Assembly (NCBI RefSeq): GCF_000739435.1
Contig: NZ_CP009159.1
Location: forward strand, 1,240,001 to 1,304,000
Source: Actinobacillus suis ATCC 33415
GTDB taxonomy: Bacteria > Pseudomonadota > Gammaproteobacteria > Enterobacterales > Pasteurellaceae
Direction: 5' to 3'
Length of the DNA: 64,000 bases
How positions within the stretch are numbered: the stretch's first letter is position 1; each line of letters starts with the position of its first letter. The notes beneath the pieces are model-generated. The model was not told the DNA's origin and searched no databases. It saw only the letters and a list, made by a program, of their open reading frames with translations. Below, piece by piece: positions 39,302 to 48,932 of the stretch. Made by a program: the position numbers and the translations under genes.

Positions 39302-40717
39302 ATGTCAAACAAAAAAATTGGGTTACTTTCTTTAACCGCACTGGTGCTCAGTTCGATGATTGGTTCTGGGATTTTCAGCCTACCGCAGAATATGGCGGCA
39401 GTCGCTGGTGGTGAAGCGTTAATTCTCGGCTGGATCATTACCGGCATCGGAATTATTTTCCTCGGGCTTTCTTTCTTCTTTATTTCTCGTCTGCGTCCGG
39501 ATTTAGATGGCGGTATTTATACTTATGCACGTGAAGGCTTTGGCGATTTAGTTGGCTTTCTCTCCGCTTGGGGTTACTGGTTGTGTGCGACGATCGGGAT
39601 TGTCGGCTATTTAGTGGTAGCGTTTGAGGGAATTGGTTCGTTTACCGATTCGGAAACCAATATTATCTTCGGACAAGGCAATACGCTTGCGTCTTTTATC
39701 GGTGCTTCAATTATCGTGTGGTTAGTTCACGCTTTGGTAGCTAGCGGTGTTAAAGAAGCGGCGACGGTAAACTTGATTGCAACTTTTGTGAAAGTATTCC
39801 CACTCGTGTTATTTATCGGTTTAGCGATTTGGTATTTCAAAGGCGAAACGTTTAACCAAGATTTACAAGGTACAGCATTAAATAACAGTGTGTCGGAACA
39901 GGTGAAAAACACGATGTTGATTACCCTTTGGGTATTTACCGGTGTGGAAGGGGCTTCCGTGTTATCTGCTCACGCTAAAAAGAAAAGTGATGTGGGTTTG
40001 GCGACCGTACTTGGGATTCTGATCGCATTAGTTTTATATATTGCAATTACCGTGCTTTCACTCGGCATTTTACCGCGTGAAACGATTGCGGAGATGTCAA
40101 ACCCGTCAATGGCAGGTTTATTAGAAACGATGATTGGCTCAAGCGGTAAGATTTTAATTACTTTTTGCTTAATTGTGTCGGTGCTTGCTTCTTATGTAAG
40201 CTGGACAATGTATTCGGCAGAAGTGCCTTATCGTGGTGCTAAAAACGGTGCATTCCCGAAAATTTTAGATAAATTGAATGCGAATGAAGTGCCGATTAAT
40301 TCACTGTGGTTTACCGGTTTTGTGGTGCAATTCTGTTTATTCCTTGTGTTATTAACCGGTAAAAGCTACAACGCCTTATTATTAATTTCGACCTCAATGA
40401 TCCTTGTACCTTATTTCTTAATCGGTGCATATTTATTGAAACTGTCATTCCAACAAAATTCAGCGTGGTATATAAAACTGACCGGTTTTATCGCATCAAT
40501 TTACGGTTTATGGATTGTCTATGCGGCGGGTTTAGATTACTTATTATTGTCGGTATTACTTTATGCGCCCGGCATTGGCTTATTCCTTTACTCACGCTAT
40601 CAACACCAAGGAAAAGCATTAAATCTCTCGACTTTTGAGAAAATTTTATTAGTGCTTATTGGCATCTTGTTTATTTGGGCGGTTTATAACAGTTTCACCA
40701 ACGTTGATTGGGGCTAA
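39302..40717 (+). CDS. Arginine/ornithine-type antiporter (APC family), copy 1
   Basis: The 471-residue protein is a 12-helix APC-family amino-acid antiporter closely similar by eye to YdgI/ArcD-type arginine:ornithine exchangers: LSLTALVLSSMIGSGIFSLPQNMA at the N-terminus (split), GGIYTYAREGFGD, WVFTGVEGASVLSAHAKKKSDVG and the SWTMYSAEVPY helix. AAGGGC precedes its ATG. It is one of two tandem paralogues; a terminator separates them. No arginine deiminase genes are in the window, so the physiological pair of substrates is uncertain. Confidence 0.88.
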   Translation: MSNKKIGLLSLTALVLSSMIGSGIFSLPQNMAAVAGGEALILGWIITGIGIIFLGLSFFFISRLRPDLDGGIYTYAREGFGDLVGFLSAWGYWLCATIGIVGYLVVAFEGIGSFTDSETNIIFGQGNTLASFIGASIIVWLVHALVASGVKEAATVNLIATFVKVFPLVLFIGLAIWYFKGETFNQDLQGTALNNSVSEQVKNTMLITLWVFTGVEGASVLSAHAKKKSDVGLATVLGILIALVLYIAITVLSLGILPRETIAEMSNPSMAGLLETMIGSSGKILITFCLIVSVLASYVSWTMYSAEVPYRGAKNGAFPKILDKLNANEVPINSLWFTGFVVQFCLFLVLLTGKSYNALLLISTSMILVPYFLIGAYLLKLSFQQNSAWYIKLTGFIASIYGLWIVYAAGLDYLLLSVLLYAPGIGLFLYSRYQHQGKALNLSTFEKILLVLIGILFIWAVYNSFTNVDWG

Positions 40718-40728
40718 AAAGATAATAT

Positions 40729-40757
40729 CCTCTAATGTTTCAACATTAGGGGATTTT
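40729..40757 (+). terminator. Terminator between the two antiporter genes
   Basis: CCTCTAATG (40729-40737) pairs with CATTAGGGG (40744-40752), with one G-U pair, followed by ATTTTTTATT. Each paralogue may therefore be expressed separately. Confidence 0.8.
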
Positions 40758-40812
40758 TTATTTTTATGCTAAATTATGCAGTTTGTGTGAATAACAATTA
40801 TAAGGACATTGC

Positions 40813-42213
40813 ATGTCAAAAGGCAAAATCGGTCTCTTTTCTTTAACCGCATTAGTACTCAGCTCTATGATCGGTTCCGGTATTTTTAGCCTTCCGCAAA
40901 ATATGGCGGAGGTTGCCGGTGCGCAAGCGCTATTGATCGGCTGGTTAATTACCGGTGTCGGTATCATTTTTTTAGGCTTATCTTTCTTCTTCCTTTCTCG
41001 TATTAAACCTGAGTTAGAGGGCGGCATTTACACCTACGCTCGTGAAGGGTTCGGTGATTTTATCGGTGGCGTATCGGCTTGGGGTTACTGGCTCTGTACT
41101 GCGATAGGCAGCGTAGGCTACTTAGTCGTCGCTTTTGAAGGGTTGGGAACTTTTGTTGATAGTGAAAACCATATCATTTTTGGGCAAGGCAATACTGTCG
41201 CTTCCATTTTAGGTGCTTCGGCAATTGTTTGGTTAGTCCATCATCTGATTGCACGAGGCATCCGAGAAGCTGCATTTGTGAATTTAGTTGCAACGATTGT
41301 TAAAACTTTACCGCTATTCTTATTTATCGGCTTAGCGATTTGGTTCTTCTCACCTGAACAATTTATACAAGATTTCAACGGCAGCAAATTGGGTGAAAGT
41401 ACCTTAGAACAAGTAAAAGGTACGATGCTGATCACGCTTTGGGTATTTGTCGGTGTAGAAGGTGCTTCGGTACTCTCCGCTCACGCGAAAAAGAAAAGTG
41501 ATGTCGGCTTAGCCACCATTCTAGGTATTTTGATTACCTTGGTTCTCTATGTGTCGATTACGGTATTATCGCTTGGTATTCTCCCTCGTGAAGTGATTGC
41601 CGAAATGCCGAACCCGTCTATGGCAGGTTTAATGGAACAAATGATGGGCGCTGGCGGTAAGATCATTATCACTTTCTGCTTGATTGTGTCGGTATTAGCT
41701 TCTTATATGAGCTGGACGATGTTTTCATCGGAAATCCCTTACCAAGCGGCAAAAACCAAAGTATTCCCGAAATTATTAAACCGTACCAATATTAACGGCA
41801 CACCGATTGCCGGTTTATGGTTAACCAATATTACGATTCAAATTAGTCTATTGCTTGTTTTGTTTACCGGCAAAGGCTACAGTATGCTAATTCAGCTTTC
41901 GACTACGATGATTTTGGTGCCTTATTTCTTAGTCGGCGCTTATTTATTCAAAGTGGCAATAAAACAAAACGAAGCATGGTATATCAAACTGACTGGTGCG
42001 ATGGCGTCAATTTACGGTTTATGGATTGTTTATGCTGCGGGGTTAGACTACTTATTATTATCGGTTGTGTTATATATGCCGGGCGTTCTTTTATTTTTCC
42101 ACGCACGTTATAAAAATACCGGTAAATTACAGCTAACTAAGTCGGAACTGTTATTGCTCGCTATTATTTTACTGCTATTTGTTGGAGCGATTTACACGCT
42201 TATCACTCAATAA
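40813..42213 (+). CDS. Arginine/ornithine-type antiporter (APC family), copy 2
   Basis: The 466-residue protein matches copy 1 throughout (LSLTALVLSSMIGSGIFSLPQN, GGIYTYAREGFGD, WVFVGVEGASVLSAHAKKKSDVG and the SWTMFSSEIPY helix), so the two arose by tandem duplication and have since diverged. AAGGAC precedes the ATG. Which of the two has the arginine:ornithine activity, or whether one has taken a different substrate such as lysine or a polyamine, cannot be told from sequence alone. Confidence 0.88.
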   Translation: MSKGKIGLFSLTALVLSSMIGSGIFSLPQNMAEVAGAQALLIGWLITGVGIIFLGLSFFFLSRIKPELEGGIYTYAREGFGDFIGGVSAWGYWLCTAIGSVGYLVVAFEGLGTFVDSENHIIFGQGNTVASILGASAIVWLVHHLIARGIREAAFVNLVATIVKTLPLFLFIGLAIWFFSPEQFIQDFNGSKLGESTLEQVKGTMLITLWVFVGVEGASVLSAHAKKKSDVGLATILGILITLVLYVSITVLSLGILPREVIAEMPNPSMAGLMEQMMGAGGKIIITFCLIVSVLASYMSWTMFSSEIPYQAAKTKVFPKLLNRTNINGTPIAGLWLTNITIQISLLLVLFTGKGYSMLIQLSTTMILVPYFLVGAYLFKVAIKQNEAWYIKLTGAMASIYGLWIVYAAGLDYLLLSVVLYMPGVLLFFHARYKNTGKLQLTKSELLLLAIILLLFVGAIYTLITQ

Positions 42214-42226
42214 TTCAGGAACAGAC

Positions 42227-43006
42227 ATGAAAACAGCCTTTGCAGAAAAAGCGGTCGCTTTTCTTCGAATTTTTGCAAATAAAATCGTTGAAGTTTCACG
42301 TCAATTACAAGACTTTTTTAACAACGGATCATTTGGGGTTGCCGTGTATCCGTTTTTTATGCACCCGCTCATTCGCGGTTGTGGCCGTTTTATTGTTGTT
42401 TTATTAGCCGCCCTGCTTTCATTTATGGGCGTGTTCTACCTGTTTGCCGAGTTTGTGGTTAACCTCTTTAGCGAATCATCACTCATCAGTTATATTCGAC
42501 ATACAGTGTTAGAGTTACTTATCCCTTTCGGCACGATTATTGATGGAAAAACCAATACCTTTTCACCGTTATCGCAAGTGATGAATGCGGTTTTTAGCTT
42601 ACAGGGATTAGCTTTTGTAATTGCATATCTTGCCGTGATCGTGCAGCTATCTCGTCGTAAATATTGGTTATTAGCGCTTATTTTTGCGGCTTTCTTTAGT
42701 ATCGGAATGAGCCTAATCCCTTCATCACAAGCTAAAATCACTGCCGGAGGGTTACAAAATTTAGGGGCAAGTCTAACCTATTTATTCGGTAACTTAGCAA
42801 TTATTATGGTGGGAATTGATATTGTTAAACCGCAGCTTGTCTGGCTACGCCGTTTTAGTATTCAAGCCGGTACAATCGGCGTATTTTGCGTACTCATAAC
42901 AATCTTTTTCCCAAATATACTAACACCAATACTTGAGCGAATAGCTATCTATGCAATTATGATTTGGGAAATTCTCGCCGGTCTAGCAATGTTAAAACGT
43001 AAATAA
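42227..43006 (+). CDS. Unrecognised inner-membrane protein
   Basis: I do not recognise this 259-residue protein. It has about six hydrophobic segments (around 60-85, 96-115, 135-155, 160-180, 190-210 and 215-255), no signal peptide, an amphipathic N-terminal region that contains an uptake-signal-derived KAVAFLR stretch, and a conserved-looking loop ASLTYLFGN. The ATG at 42227 has AGGA upstream; an earlier ATG at 42179 overlaps the antiporter gene and is unlikely. It lies between the antiporter genes and argE, so it may be co-transcribed with copy 2. Confidence 0.72.
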   Translation: MKTAFAEKAVAFLRIFANKIVEVSRQLQDFFNNGSFGVAVYPFFMHPLIRGCGRFIVVLLAALLSFMGVFYLFAEFVVNLFSESSLISYIRHTVLELLIPFGTIIDGKTNTFSPLSQVMNAVFSLQGLAFVIAYLAVIVQLSRRKYWLLALIFAAFFSIGMSLIPSSQAKITAGGLQNLGASLTYLFGNLAIIMVGIDIVKPQLVWLRRFSIQAGTIGVFCVLITIFFPNILTPILERIAIYAIMIWEILAGLAMLKRK

Positions 43007-43020
43007 AAAGAGAAAGTATT

Positions 43021-44163
43021 ATGGCAAACACAAAATTTATCGAACGTTACCGCAATTTAATTGCGCTGCCGACTATTTCCAGTTTAGAAGCGGCGGAAGA
43101 TCAATCTAACAAACAACTTATCGAATTACTGGCAACTTGGCTTGCCGATTTCGGCTTTAAAACCGAAATTATCCGAGTGGAAGGCAGCCGTGATAAATAT
43201 AATTTATTAGCCACTTACGGTGAGGGCGAAGGCGGTTTATTATTAGCTGGACATACCGATACTGTACCGTTTGACGAAGGTAAATGGACTTTCAACCCGT
43301 TCGCATTAACAGAACAAGACGGCAAATTCTACGGTTTAGGTACAGCAGATATGAAAGGCTTTTTCGCATTTATTGTCGATGTGGTTAGCCAAATTGATTT
43401 AAGCAAACTAACTAAACCATTGCGTATTCTAGCGACCGCTGATGAAGAAACCACCATGCTTGGCGCCAGAACTTTCGCCCAACATACGCATATTCGCCCT
43501 GATTGTGCAATTATCGGCGAACCAACTTCTTTAAAGCCGATTCGAGCGCATAAAGGCCATGTCGGTGAAGCGGTCAGAATTACCGGAAAAAGTGGTCACT
43601 CAAGTGATCCGGATCGTGGCATTAATGCGATTGAATTAATGCACCAAGCGACTGGTTATCTGATGAATATGCGTAATCAGCTACGTGAAAAATATCATAA
43701 TGATCTGTTTAAAGTGCCGTATCCAACAATGAACTTCGGCAATATCCACGGCGGCGATGCAATTAATCGTATTTGTGCGTGTTGTGAATTGCAATTCGAT
43801 ATGCGCCCGTTACCAAATCTATCGGTTGAAGATTTATATGCGATGGTGAATGAAAATCTGAAACCGATGTTGGAACAATACGGCGATCTAATTGAAATTC
43901 GTCACTTACATGACGGTATTCCCGGTTATGAGTGTGAACATTCCGCACAAGTGGTGCAAGTGGTTGAAAAACTGTTAGGCGAAAAATGCGATGCGGTAAA
44001 CTATTGTACCGAAGCACCATTTATTCAGCAGCTTTGCCCGACTCTAGTGTTAGGTCCGGGATCTATCGAACAAGCTCACCAACCGGATGAATTTTTGGAA
44101 ACGAAATTTATTGAGCCGACCCGAGAATTACTCAGCAAACTAATTCATCATTTCTGTTTATAA
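43021..44163 (+). CDS. argE: Acetylornithine deacetylase
   Basis: ArgE removes the acetyl group from N-acetylornithine in arginine biosynthesis. The 380-residue protein is an M20-family zinc hydrolase: [15 protein letters not shown] (metal His and Asp), [27 protein letters not shown] (catalytic Glu-Glu), [12 protein letters not shown] and a C-terminal His in [12 protein letters not shown]. Length matches E. coli (383). It is 14 bases after the unknown membrane protein. Next to two arginine/ornithine antiporters it fits an arginine-economy theme. Confidence 0.96.
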   Translation: MANTKFIERYRNLIALPTISSLEAAEDQSNKQLIELLATWLADFGFKTEIIRVEGSRDKYNLLATYGEGEGGLLLAGHTDTVPFDEGKWTFNPFALTEQDGKFYGLGTADMKGFFAFIVDVVSQIDLSKLTKPLRILATADEETTMLGARTFAQHTHIRPDCAIIGEPTSLKPIRAHKGHVGEAVRITGKSGHSSDPDRGINAIELMHQATGYLMNMRNQLREKYHNDLFKVPYPTMNFGNIHGGDAINRICACCELQFDMRPLPNLSVEDLYAMVNENLKPMLEQYGDLIEIRHLHDGIPGYECEHSAQVVQVVEKLLGEKCDAVNYCTEAPFIQQLCPTLVLGPGSIEQAHQPDEFLETKFIEPTRELLSKLIHHFCL

Positions 44164-44174
44164 AGTCTAAAGAG

Positions 44175-44213
44175 AATGACCGCCTACCCAATTGGATAAG
44201 CGGTCATTTTTTA
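44175..44213 (+). terminator. Terminator after argE
   Basis: AATGACCGC (44175-44183) pairs with GCGGTCATT (44200-44208) and is followed by TTTTATTG. The stem contains the uptake-signal core AAGCGGTC. Confidence 0.8.
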
Positions 44214-44368
44214 TTGAAATTTTGCATATTTATTCAAATATATCTATGCACTACCTATGCAGACATATCGATGCAAAATTCAGGGACCTCCCTGCCCCTC
44301 TTCCAAGAATAAGGCAAACGGTTATTGTGTAGAGAGATGACTAAATAGCCGTTTGCTTACATTCTTTG

Positions 44369-45022
44369 TTAGAAGTTGATACCAAAGCCAGCAAATAATA
44401 CAACCGGATCCAGTTTTAATTTCACTTCGTGTTTTGCGCCTAACGCATCAAATTTTGCAGTTGTTTTAATGCGTGTGTACCATGCTGCCGCATTGAAAGA
44501 AAGTTTATCGGTTAATTTCACGTCCACACCAAGGTTTGCAACCGGTGCAAATGAATGTTTTTTCACTTCTAAATTGGTTACCGCTGCGTGAGTTGATTTC
44601 GCATTAAAGAAACGTGTGTAATTTAAACCCGCACCGACATACGGACGCACTGTCGAATCCGCATTAAAGAAATAATATTGTGCATATAAGCTTGGCGGTA
44701 ATTGTTTCACAATCGCTACACGACCTAAACCAGATGCAGCGCCTAAAGCCGGCACATTTGCATTAATTTTATGCGAGAATGGGGTTGCACCTAATAACTC
44801 TACCGCAACATTATCGGTAAACATATAAGTTGCCGTTAAACCCAATTGTTGGTTATTTTTCACTTTTAAATCTACTTGAATCGGTGTTTTAGTCGTTGAT
44901 TCTGAATTTGCATTCACTCTTACCACACCGGCACGAACAACCACATCACCCGCTTGATGTGCCACTGCTGAACCCGCTAATAACGCACCACTTAACATCA
45001 CTGCCAACGCTACTTTTTTCAT
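44369..45022 (-). CDS. ompW: OmpW-family outer membrane protein
   Basis: OmpW is an 8-stranded outer-membrane beta-barrel that allows small hydrophobic molecules to cross. The 217-residue protein has a signal peptide (about 1-22), then GDVVVRAGVVRVNANSES, the family stretch GLTATYMFTDNVAVELLGATPFSH (split), PYVGAGLNYTRFF and a C-terminal aromatic end FAGFGINF. Length matches E. coli (212). FNR-like and CRP-like sites lie upstream, so oxygen and catabolite control as in E. coli ompW are plausible. Confidence 0.92.
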   Translation of the reverse strand: MKKVALAVMLSGALLAGSAVAHQAGDVVVRAGVVRVNANSESTTKTPIQVDLKVKNNQQLGLTATYMFTDNVAVELLGATPFSHKINANVPALGAASGLGRVAIVKQLPPSLYAQYYFFNADSTVRPYVGAGLNYTRFFNAKSTHAAVTNLEVKKHSFAPVANLGVDVKLTDKLSFNAAAWYTRIKTTAKFDALGAKHEVKLKLDPVVLFAGFGINF

Positions 45023-45111
45023 TTTGACCTCTAATTTGTTGTGATTGAAAATAAAAAGGTAACCAATCTGTTACCTTGATAACATTTTAAGAACAGATCT
45101 GATAAGTTTTA

Positions 45112-45125
45112 TTGACGAAAATCAA
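45112..45125. promoter_or_regulatory. FNR-like site upstream of ompW
   Basis: TTGAC, GAAA, ATCAA matches nine of ten positions of the FNR consensus. It lies 90 bases upstream of the ompW start and about 80 before the sigma-32 promoter of clpB. Confidence 0.5.
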
Positions 45126-45170
45126 AAAAACTACAAAGTAATACCTATAAGGGGGTATTTATTCCTTTTT

Positions 45171-45186
45171 TGTGATCTTTTTCACA
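45171..45186. promoter_or_regulatory. CRP site between ompW and clpB
   Basis: TGTGA, TCTTTT, TCACA: a perfect CRP half-site pair, about 150 bases from the ompW start and 6 bases before the -35 of the clpB heat-shock promoter. Confidence 0.7.
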
Positions 45187-45192
45187 TTTTAA

Positions 45193-45221
45193 CTTGAAAT
45201 AAATTCGACTAGCTCCATTTA
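45193..45221 (+). promoter_or_regulatory. Sigma-32 promoter of clpB
   Basis: CTTGAA (45193-45198), 14 bases, then CTCCATTTA (45213-45221), close to the sigma-32 consensus CTTGAA-N13-15-CCCCATNT. It gives a leader of about 55-60 bases before clpB. Confidence 0.75.
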
Positions 45222-45285
45222 TTAAAGCGTTGAAGCGAGTATAAATCTTGCTCGATACAGATTAATGAAATTTAGGAGTAAAAAT

Positions 45286-47859
45286 ATGAATTTCGAAAAA
45301 TTTACTACCAAACTGCAAGAAGCTCTTGCAGAAGCCCAATCTTTAGCCATCGGAAAAGATAATAACTATATTGAACCGGCACATTTACTTTATGCGTTAG
45401 TCAAACAACAAGACGGTTCTATCGCCCCACTATTTACCGCGCTCAATGTGCAACCGCAACGTATTTTGAGTGAATTAGAGACGATTTTAAACCGCTTACC
45501 GACCGTATCCGGCGGTACAACCCAACCGTCACAACAACTGATTCGCCTGTTAAATCAATCTGATAAATTGGCACAACAATTCGGCGATAGCTTTATTTCA
45601 TCGGAATTATTTGTACTTGCCGCACTGGACGATAACGGCGATTTAGGCAAATTATTAAAACAATTTGGCTTAACTAAAGAGAAAGTAAACAACGCAATCA
45701 GCCAAATTCGAGGAGGAGAAAACGTGAATAATCAAAACGCAGAAGAAACCAGACAAGCCCTTCAAAAATATACCATTGACCTTACCGAACGAGCCAAAGC
45801 TGGCAAGCTAGATCCGGTAATCGGTCGTGATGAAGAAATCCGCCGTGCGGTACAAGTTTTACAACGCCGCACTAAAAATAACCCTGTATTAATCGGTGAA
45901 CCTGGGGTCGGTAAAACTGCGATCGTAGAAGGCTTGGCACAACGTATCGTCAACGGCGAAGTGCCGGAAGGTTTAAAAAATAAACGTGTGCTTTCCCTCG
46001 ATATGGGCGCATTAATTGCCGGAGCAAAATATCGTGGTGAATTTGAAGAACGTCTAAAAGCGGTACTTAATGAATTAGCCAAAGAAGAAGGTCAGGTTAT
46101 TTTATTTATTGATGAAATTCACACTATGGTTGGTGCGGGTAAAACGGACGGCGCAATGGATGCCGGTAACTTACTCAAACCGTCTCTTGCTCGTGGTGAA
46201 TTACATTGCGTTGGGGCAACTACACTAGATGAGTATCGCCAATATATCGAAAAAGATGCGGCACTTGAACGTCGTTTCCAAAAAGTATTAGTGGATGAAC
46301 CTACTGTAGAAGATACGATTGCAATTTTACGTGGCTTGAAAGAACGTTATGAAATTCACCACCATGTACAAATTACCGACCCAGCAATCGTAGCAGCGGC
46401 AACCCTTTCGCACCGTTATATTTCCGACCGTCAATTACCGGATAAAGCGATCGATTTAATTGATGAAGCCGCATCCAGTTTACGTATGGAAATCGATTCT
46501 AAACCTGAGCCGTTAGATAAACTTGAACGCCGTATTATTCAACTTAAATTGGAACGCCAAGCGTTACAAAAAGAGGAAGATGAAGCAAGTCGCCAACGTC
46601 TTGCAAAATTAGATGAAGAATTGACCGCTCGTGAGCGTGAATATTCTGAATTGGAAGAAGTTTGGAAAGCGGAGAAATCAGCATTACTCGGTACGCAACA
46701 TATCAAAACTGAGTTAGAATATGCCCGTATTGAAATGGATCAAGCTCGCCGTGAAAGTAACTTCGAAAAAATGTCCGAATTACAATACGGTAAAATTCCG
46801 GCATTAGAAAAACAGTTAGCTGAAGCGGTTAAACGTGAGGAAGAAGGCGGAGAGAATCAACTACTTCGTACCAAAGTAACCGATGAAGAAATTGCAGAAG
46901 TGCTTTCTAAAGCAACCGGTATTCCTGTTTCCAAAATGATGGAAGGCGAGAAAGAAAAACTGTTGCGTATGGAAGAAGTGTTACACAGCCGTGTCATCGG
47001 ACAAAACGAAGCGGTTGAAGCCGTTGCAAATGCGATTCGCCGTAGCCGTGCCGGGTTGTCGGATCCGAATCGTCCGATTGGTTCATTCTTATTCCTTGGC
47101 CCGACTGGGGTCGGTAAAACCGAACTTTGCAAAACCTTGGCGAATTTCCTCTTCGAGGATCCTGATGCGATGGTACGTATCGATATGTCGGAATTTATGG
47201 AAAAACATAGCGTTTCTCGTTTAGTCGGCGCACCTCCGGGCTATGTCGGTTACGAAGAAGGCGGCTACTTAACCGAAGCGGTTCGCCGCCGTCCATATTC
47301 GGTCGTACTACTTGATGAAGTGGAAAAAGCTCATCCGGACGTGTTTAATATCTTGCTTCAAGTGTTGGATGACGGTCGTTTAACCGATGGTCAAGGTCGT
47401 ACGGTAGATTTCCGCAATACGGTGGTGATTATGACATCAAACTTAGGTTCGCATTTAATCCAAGAAAACCCAGAATTGGATTACGCCAGCATGAAAGAAG
47501 TGGTAATGTCAGTGGTAGGACAACATTTCCGCCCTGAATTTATCAACCGTATTGATGAAACTGTGGTGTTCCACCCACTTGGTCAAGAGCATATTCGTGC
47601 AATTGCTCGTATTCAATTACAACGTTTAATCGCTCGCCTTGCGGAACGTGGTTACGAAGTGACAGTCACGGATAATGCGTTGGATCATATCGGCAAAGCT
47701 GGCTTTGACCCGTTATTCGGCGCAAGACCGCTTAAACGTGCAATTCAGCAAGAACTTGAAAATCCACTTGCACAACAGATCTTAAGCGGTAAATTATTAC
47801 CGAATAGCCCTGTTGTGGTGGACTATCAAAATGATCAATTAAGCATTAGCAACAGCTAA
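45286..47859 (+). CDS. clpB: Disaggregase chaperone ClpB
   Basis: ClpB is a hexameric AAA+ unfoldase that rescues aggregates with DnaK. The 857-residue protein (same length as E. coli) has an N-domain (1-145), first AAA domain with Walker [14 protein letters not shown] (about 205), a coiled-coil middle domain (about 395-525) and second AAA domain with [12 protein letters not shown] (about 605) and a C-terminal sensor region. Chosen start 45286 has GGAG upstream; an earlier in-frame ATG at 45265 is less likely. A strong internal ribosome site at 45711 makes a short form likely. Driven by a sigma-32 promoter; USS terminator after it. Confidence 0.98.
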   Translation: MNFEKFTTKLQEALAEAQSLAIGKDNNYIEPAHLLYALVKQQDGSIAPLFTALNVQPQRILSELETILNRLPTVSGGTTQPSQQLIRLLNQSDKLAQQFGDSFISSELFVLAALDDNGDLGKLLKQFGLTKEKVNNAISQIRGGENVNNQNAEETRQALQKYTIDLTERAKAGKLDPVIGRDEEIRRAVQVLQRRTKNNPVLIGEPGVGKTAIVEGLAQRIVNGEVPEGLKNKRVLSLDMGALIAGAKYRGEFEERLKAVLNELAKEEGQVILFIDEIHTMVGAGKTDGAMDAGNLLKPSLARGELHCVGATTLDEYRQYIEKDAALERRFQKVLVDEPTVEDTIAILRGLKERYEIHHHVQITDPAIVAAATLSHRYISDRQLPDKAIDLIDEAASSLRMEIDSKPEPLDKLERRIIQLKLERQALQKEEDEASRQRLAKLDEELTAREREYSELEEVWKAEKSALLGTQHIKTELEYARIEMDQARRESNFEKMSELQYGKIPALEKQLAEAVKREEEGGENQLLRTKVTDEEIAEVLSKATGIPVSKMMEGEKEKLLRMEEVLHSRVIGQNEAVEAVANAIRRSRAGLSDPNRPIGSFLFLGPTGVGKTELCKTLANFLFEDPDAMVRIDMSEFMEKHSVSRLVGAPPGYVGYEEGGYLTEAVRRRPYSVVLLDEVEKAHPDVFNILLQVLDDGRLTDGQGRTVDFRNTVVIMTSNLGSHLIQENPELDYASMKEVVMSVVGQHFRPEFINRIDETVVFHPLGQEHIRAIARIQLQRLIARLAERGYEVTVTDNALDHIGKAGFDPLFGARPLKRAIQQELENPLAQQILSGKLLPNSPVVVDYQNDQLSISNS
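45711..45726 (+). promoter_or_regulatory. Internal ribosome site and GTG start of the short ClpB form
   Basis: AGGAGGAG (45711-45718), five bases, then GTG (45724-45726), in frame with clpB at codon 147. It would make a 711-residue ClpB without the N-domain, as known for E. coli ClpB, and the Shine-Dalgarno here is stronger than that of the full-length start. Confidence 0.75.
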
Positions 47860-47871
47860 TCTTCCATAAAC

Positions 47872-47913
47872 AAGCGGTCGAATTTGCACAAAATTTTGCA
47901 AATTCGACCGCTT
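47872..47913. terminator. Uptake-signal terminator between clpB and acr3
   Basis: A perfect 16-bp stem, 47872-47887 with 47898-47913, built on uptake signals (AAGCGGTCGAATTTGC) with a 10-base loop and T-runs on both sides. It ends both convergent genes. Confidence 0.85.
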
Positions 47914-47918
47914 TTCTT

Positions 47919-48920
47919 TTAGGTGTTATAACGATTAATCCACCAGACTAACGACAGCATAACCGGTACTTCAACCAACACACCAACGACCGTTGCTAAA
48001 GCTGCGCCGGAATGTAAACCAAACAGTGAAATCGCAACAGCCACCGCTAATTCAAAGAAATTACTGGTACCGATTAAACAAGCCGGCGCAGAAATTTCTT
48101 TCGGTAAATTTAACCATTTCGAGAGTAAATGGCTAAGAAAGAAAATACCGTAAGTCTGAACCAATAACGGAATTGCAATCAGTACAATAATCAGCGGATT
48201 GGCTAAGATTGTTTCCGCTTGGAATGCAAATAATAACACTACGGTTAAGATCAACCCCATCATCGAAAATGGCTTTAATTTATTGCCGAATTGGGAAATA
48301 GAGCGGTTAGATTTCAGCAAAATTTTGCGAGTGACACTGCCGGCAACTAACGGCAACACCACATAAAGTAGTGTGCTATATAACAATGTTTCCCAAGGAA
48401 TCGTAATATCACTCATCCCTAACAGAAAACCGGCGATCGGAGCAAAAGCGAAAATCATAATAATGTCATTCACCGATACTTGCACCAAAGTATAGTTCGG
48501 GTCTCCTTTTACTAATTGAGACCAAACGAAAACCATTGCGGTACAAGGTGCAACACCAAGTAAAATCATACCGGCTATATATTCCTGAGCCGTTTGTGCC
48601 TCAACCCATGAAGCAAACAAAAAGCGGAAAAATAGCCAGCCGACTAATGCCATTGTAAACGGCTTAATTAACCAATTTACTACGATCGTCATTGCTAAAC
48701 CTTTCGGCTTTTTACCCACATCTTTGATTGCTGACCAGTCAATTTGAATCATCATCGGGTAAATCATCAGCCAAATTAATACCGCTACTGGCAAATTAAT
48801 ATGTGCAATTTCCAATAATGCTACTTTTTCGACCGCTTGCGGAAATGCTACACCTAATGCAACTCCAGCTGTAATAGCTAAGGCAACCCAAATTGTTAAA
48901 AAACGCTCAAAGATCCCCAT
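47919..48920 (-). CDS. acr3: ACR3-family arsenite efflux transporter
   Basis: The 333-residue protein is a 10-helix ACR3 (ArsB class 2) arsenite exporter: [12 protein letters not shown] near the start, [26 protein letters not shown] (conserved Cys in the fourth helix) split over residues 120-146, and the C-terminal [18 protein letters not shown] helix. It is last in the operon arsR-arsC-sulP-acr3, 12 bases after the SulP gene. Confidence 0.92.
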   Translation of the reverse strand: MGIFERFLTIWVALAITAGVALGVAFPQAVEKVALLEIAHINLPVAVLIWLMIYPMMIQIDWSAIKDVGKKPKGLAMTIVVNWLIKPFTMALVGWLFFRFLFASWVEAQTAQEYIAGMILLGVAPCTAMVFVWSQLVKGDPNYTLVQVSVNDIIMIFAFAPIAGFLLGMSDITIPWETLLYSTLLYVVLPLVAGSVTRKILLKSNRSISQFGNKLKPFSMMGLILTVVLLFAFQAETILANPLIIVLIAIPLLVQTYGIFFLSHLLSKWLNLPKEISAPACLIGTSNFFELAVAVAISLFGLHSGAALATVVGVLVEVPVMLSLVWWINRYNT

Positions 48921-48932
48921 TTTATTCCCTTA

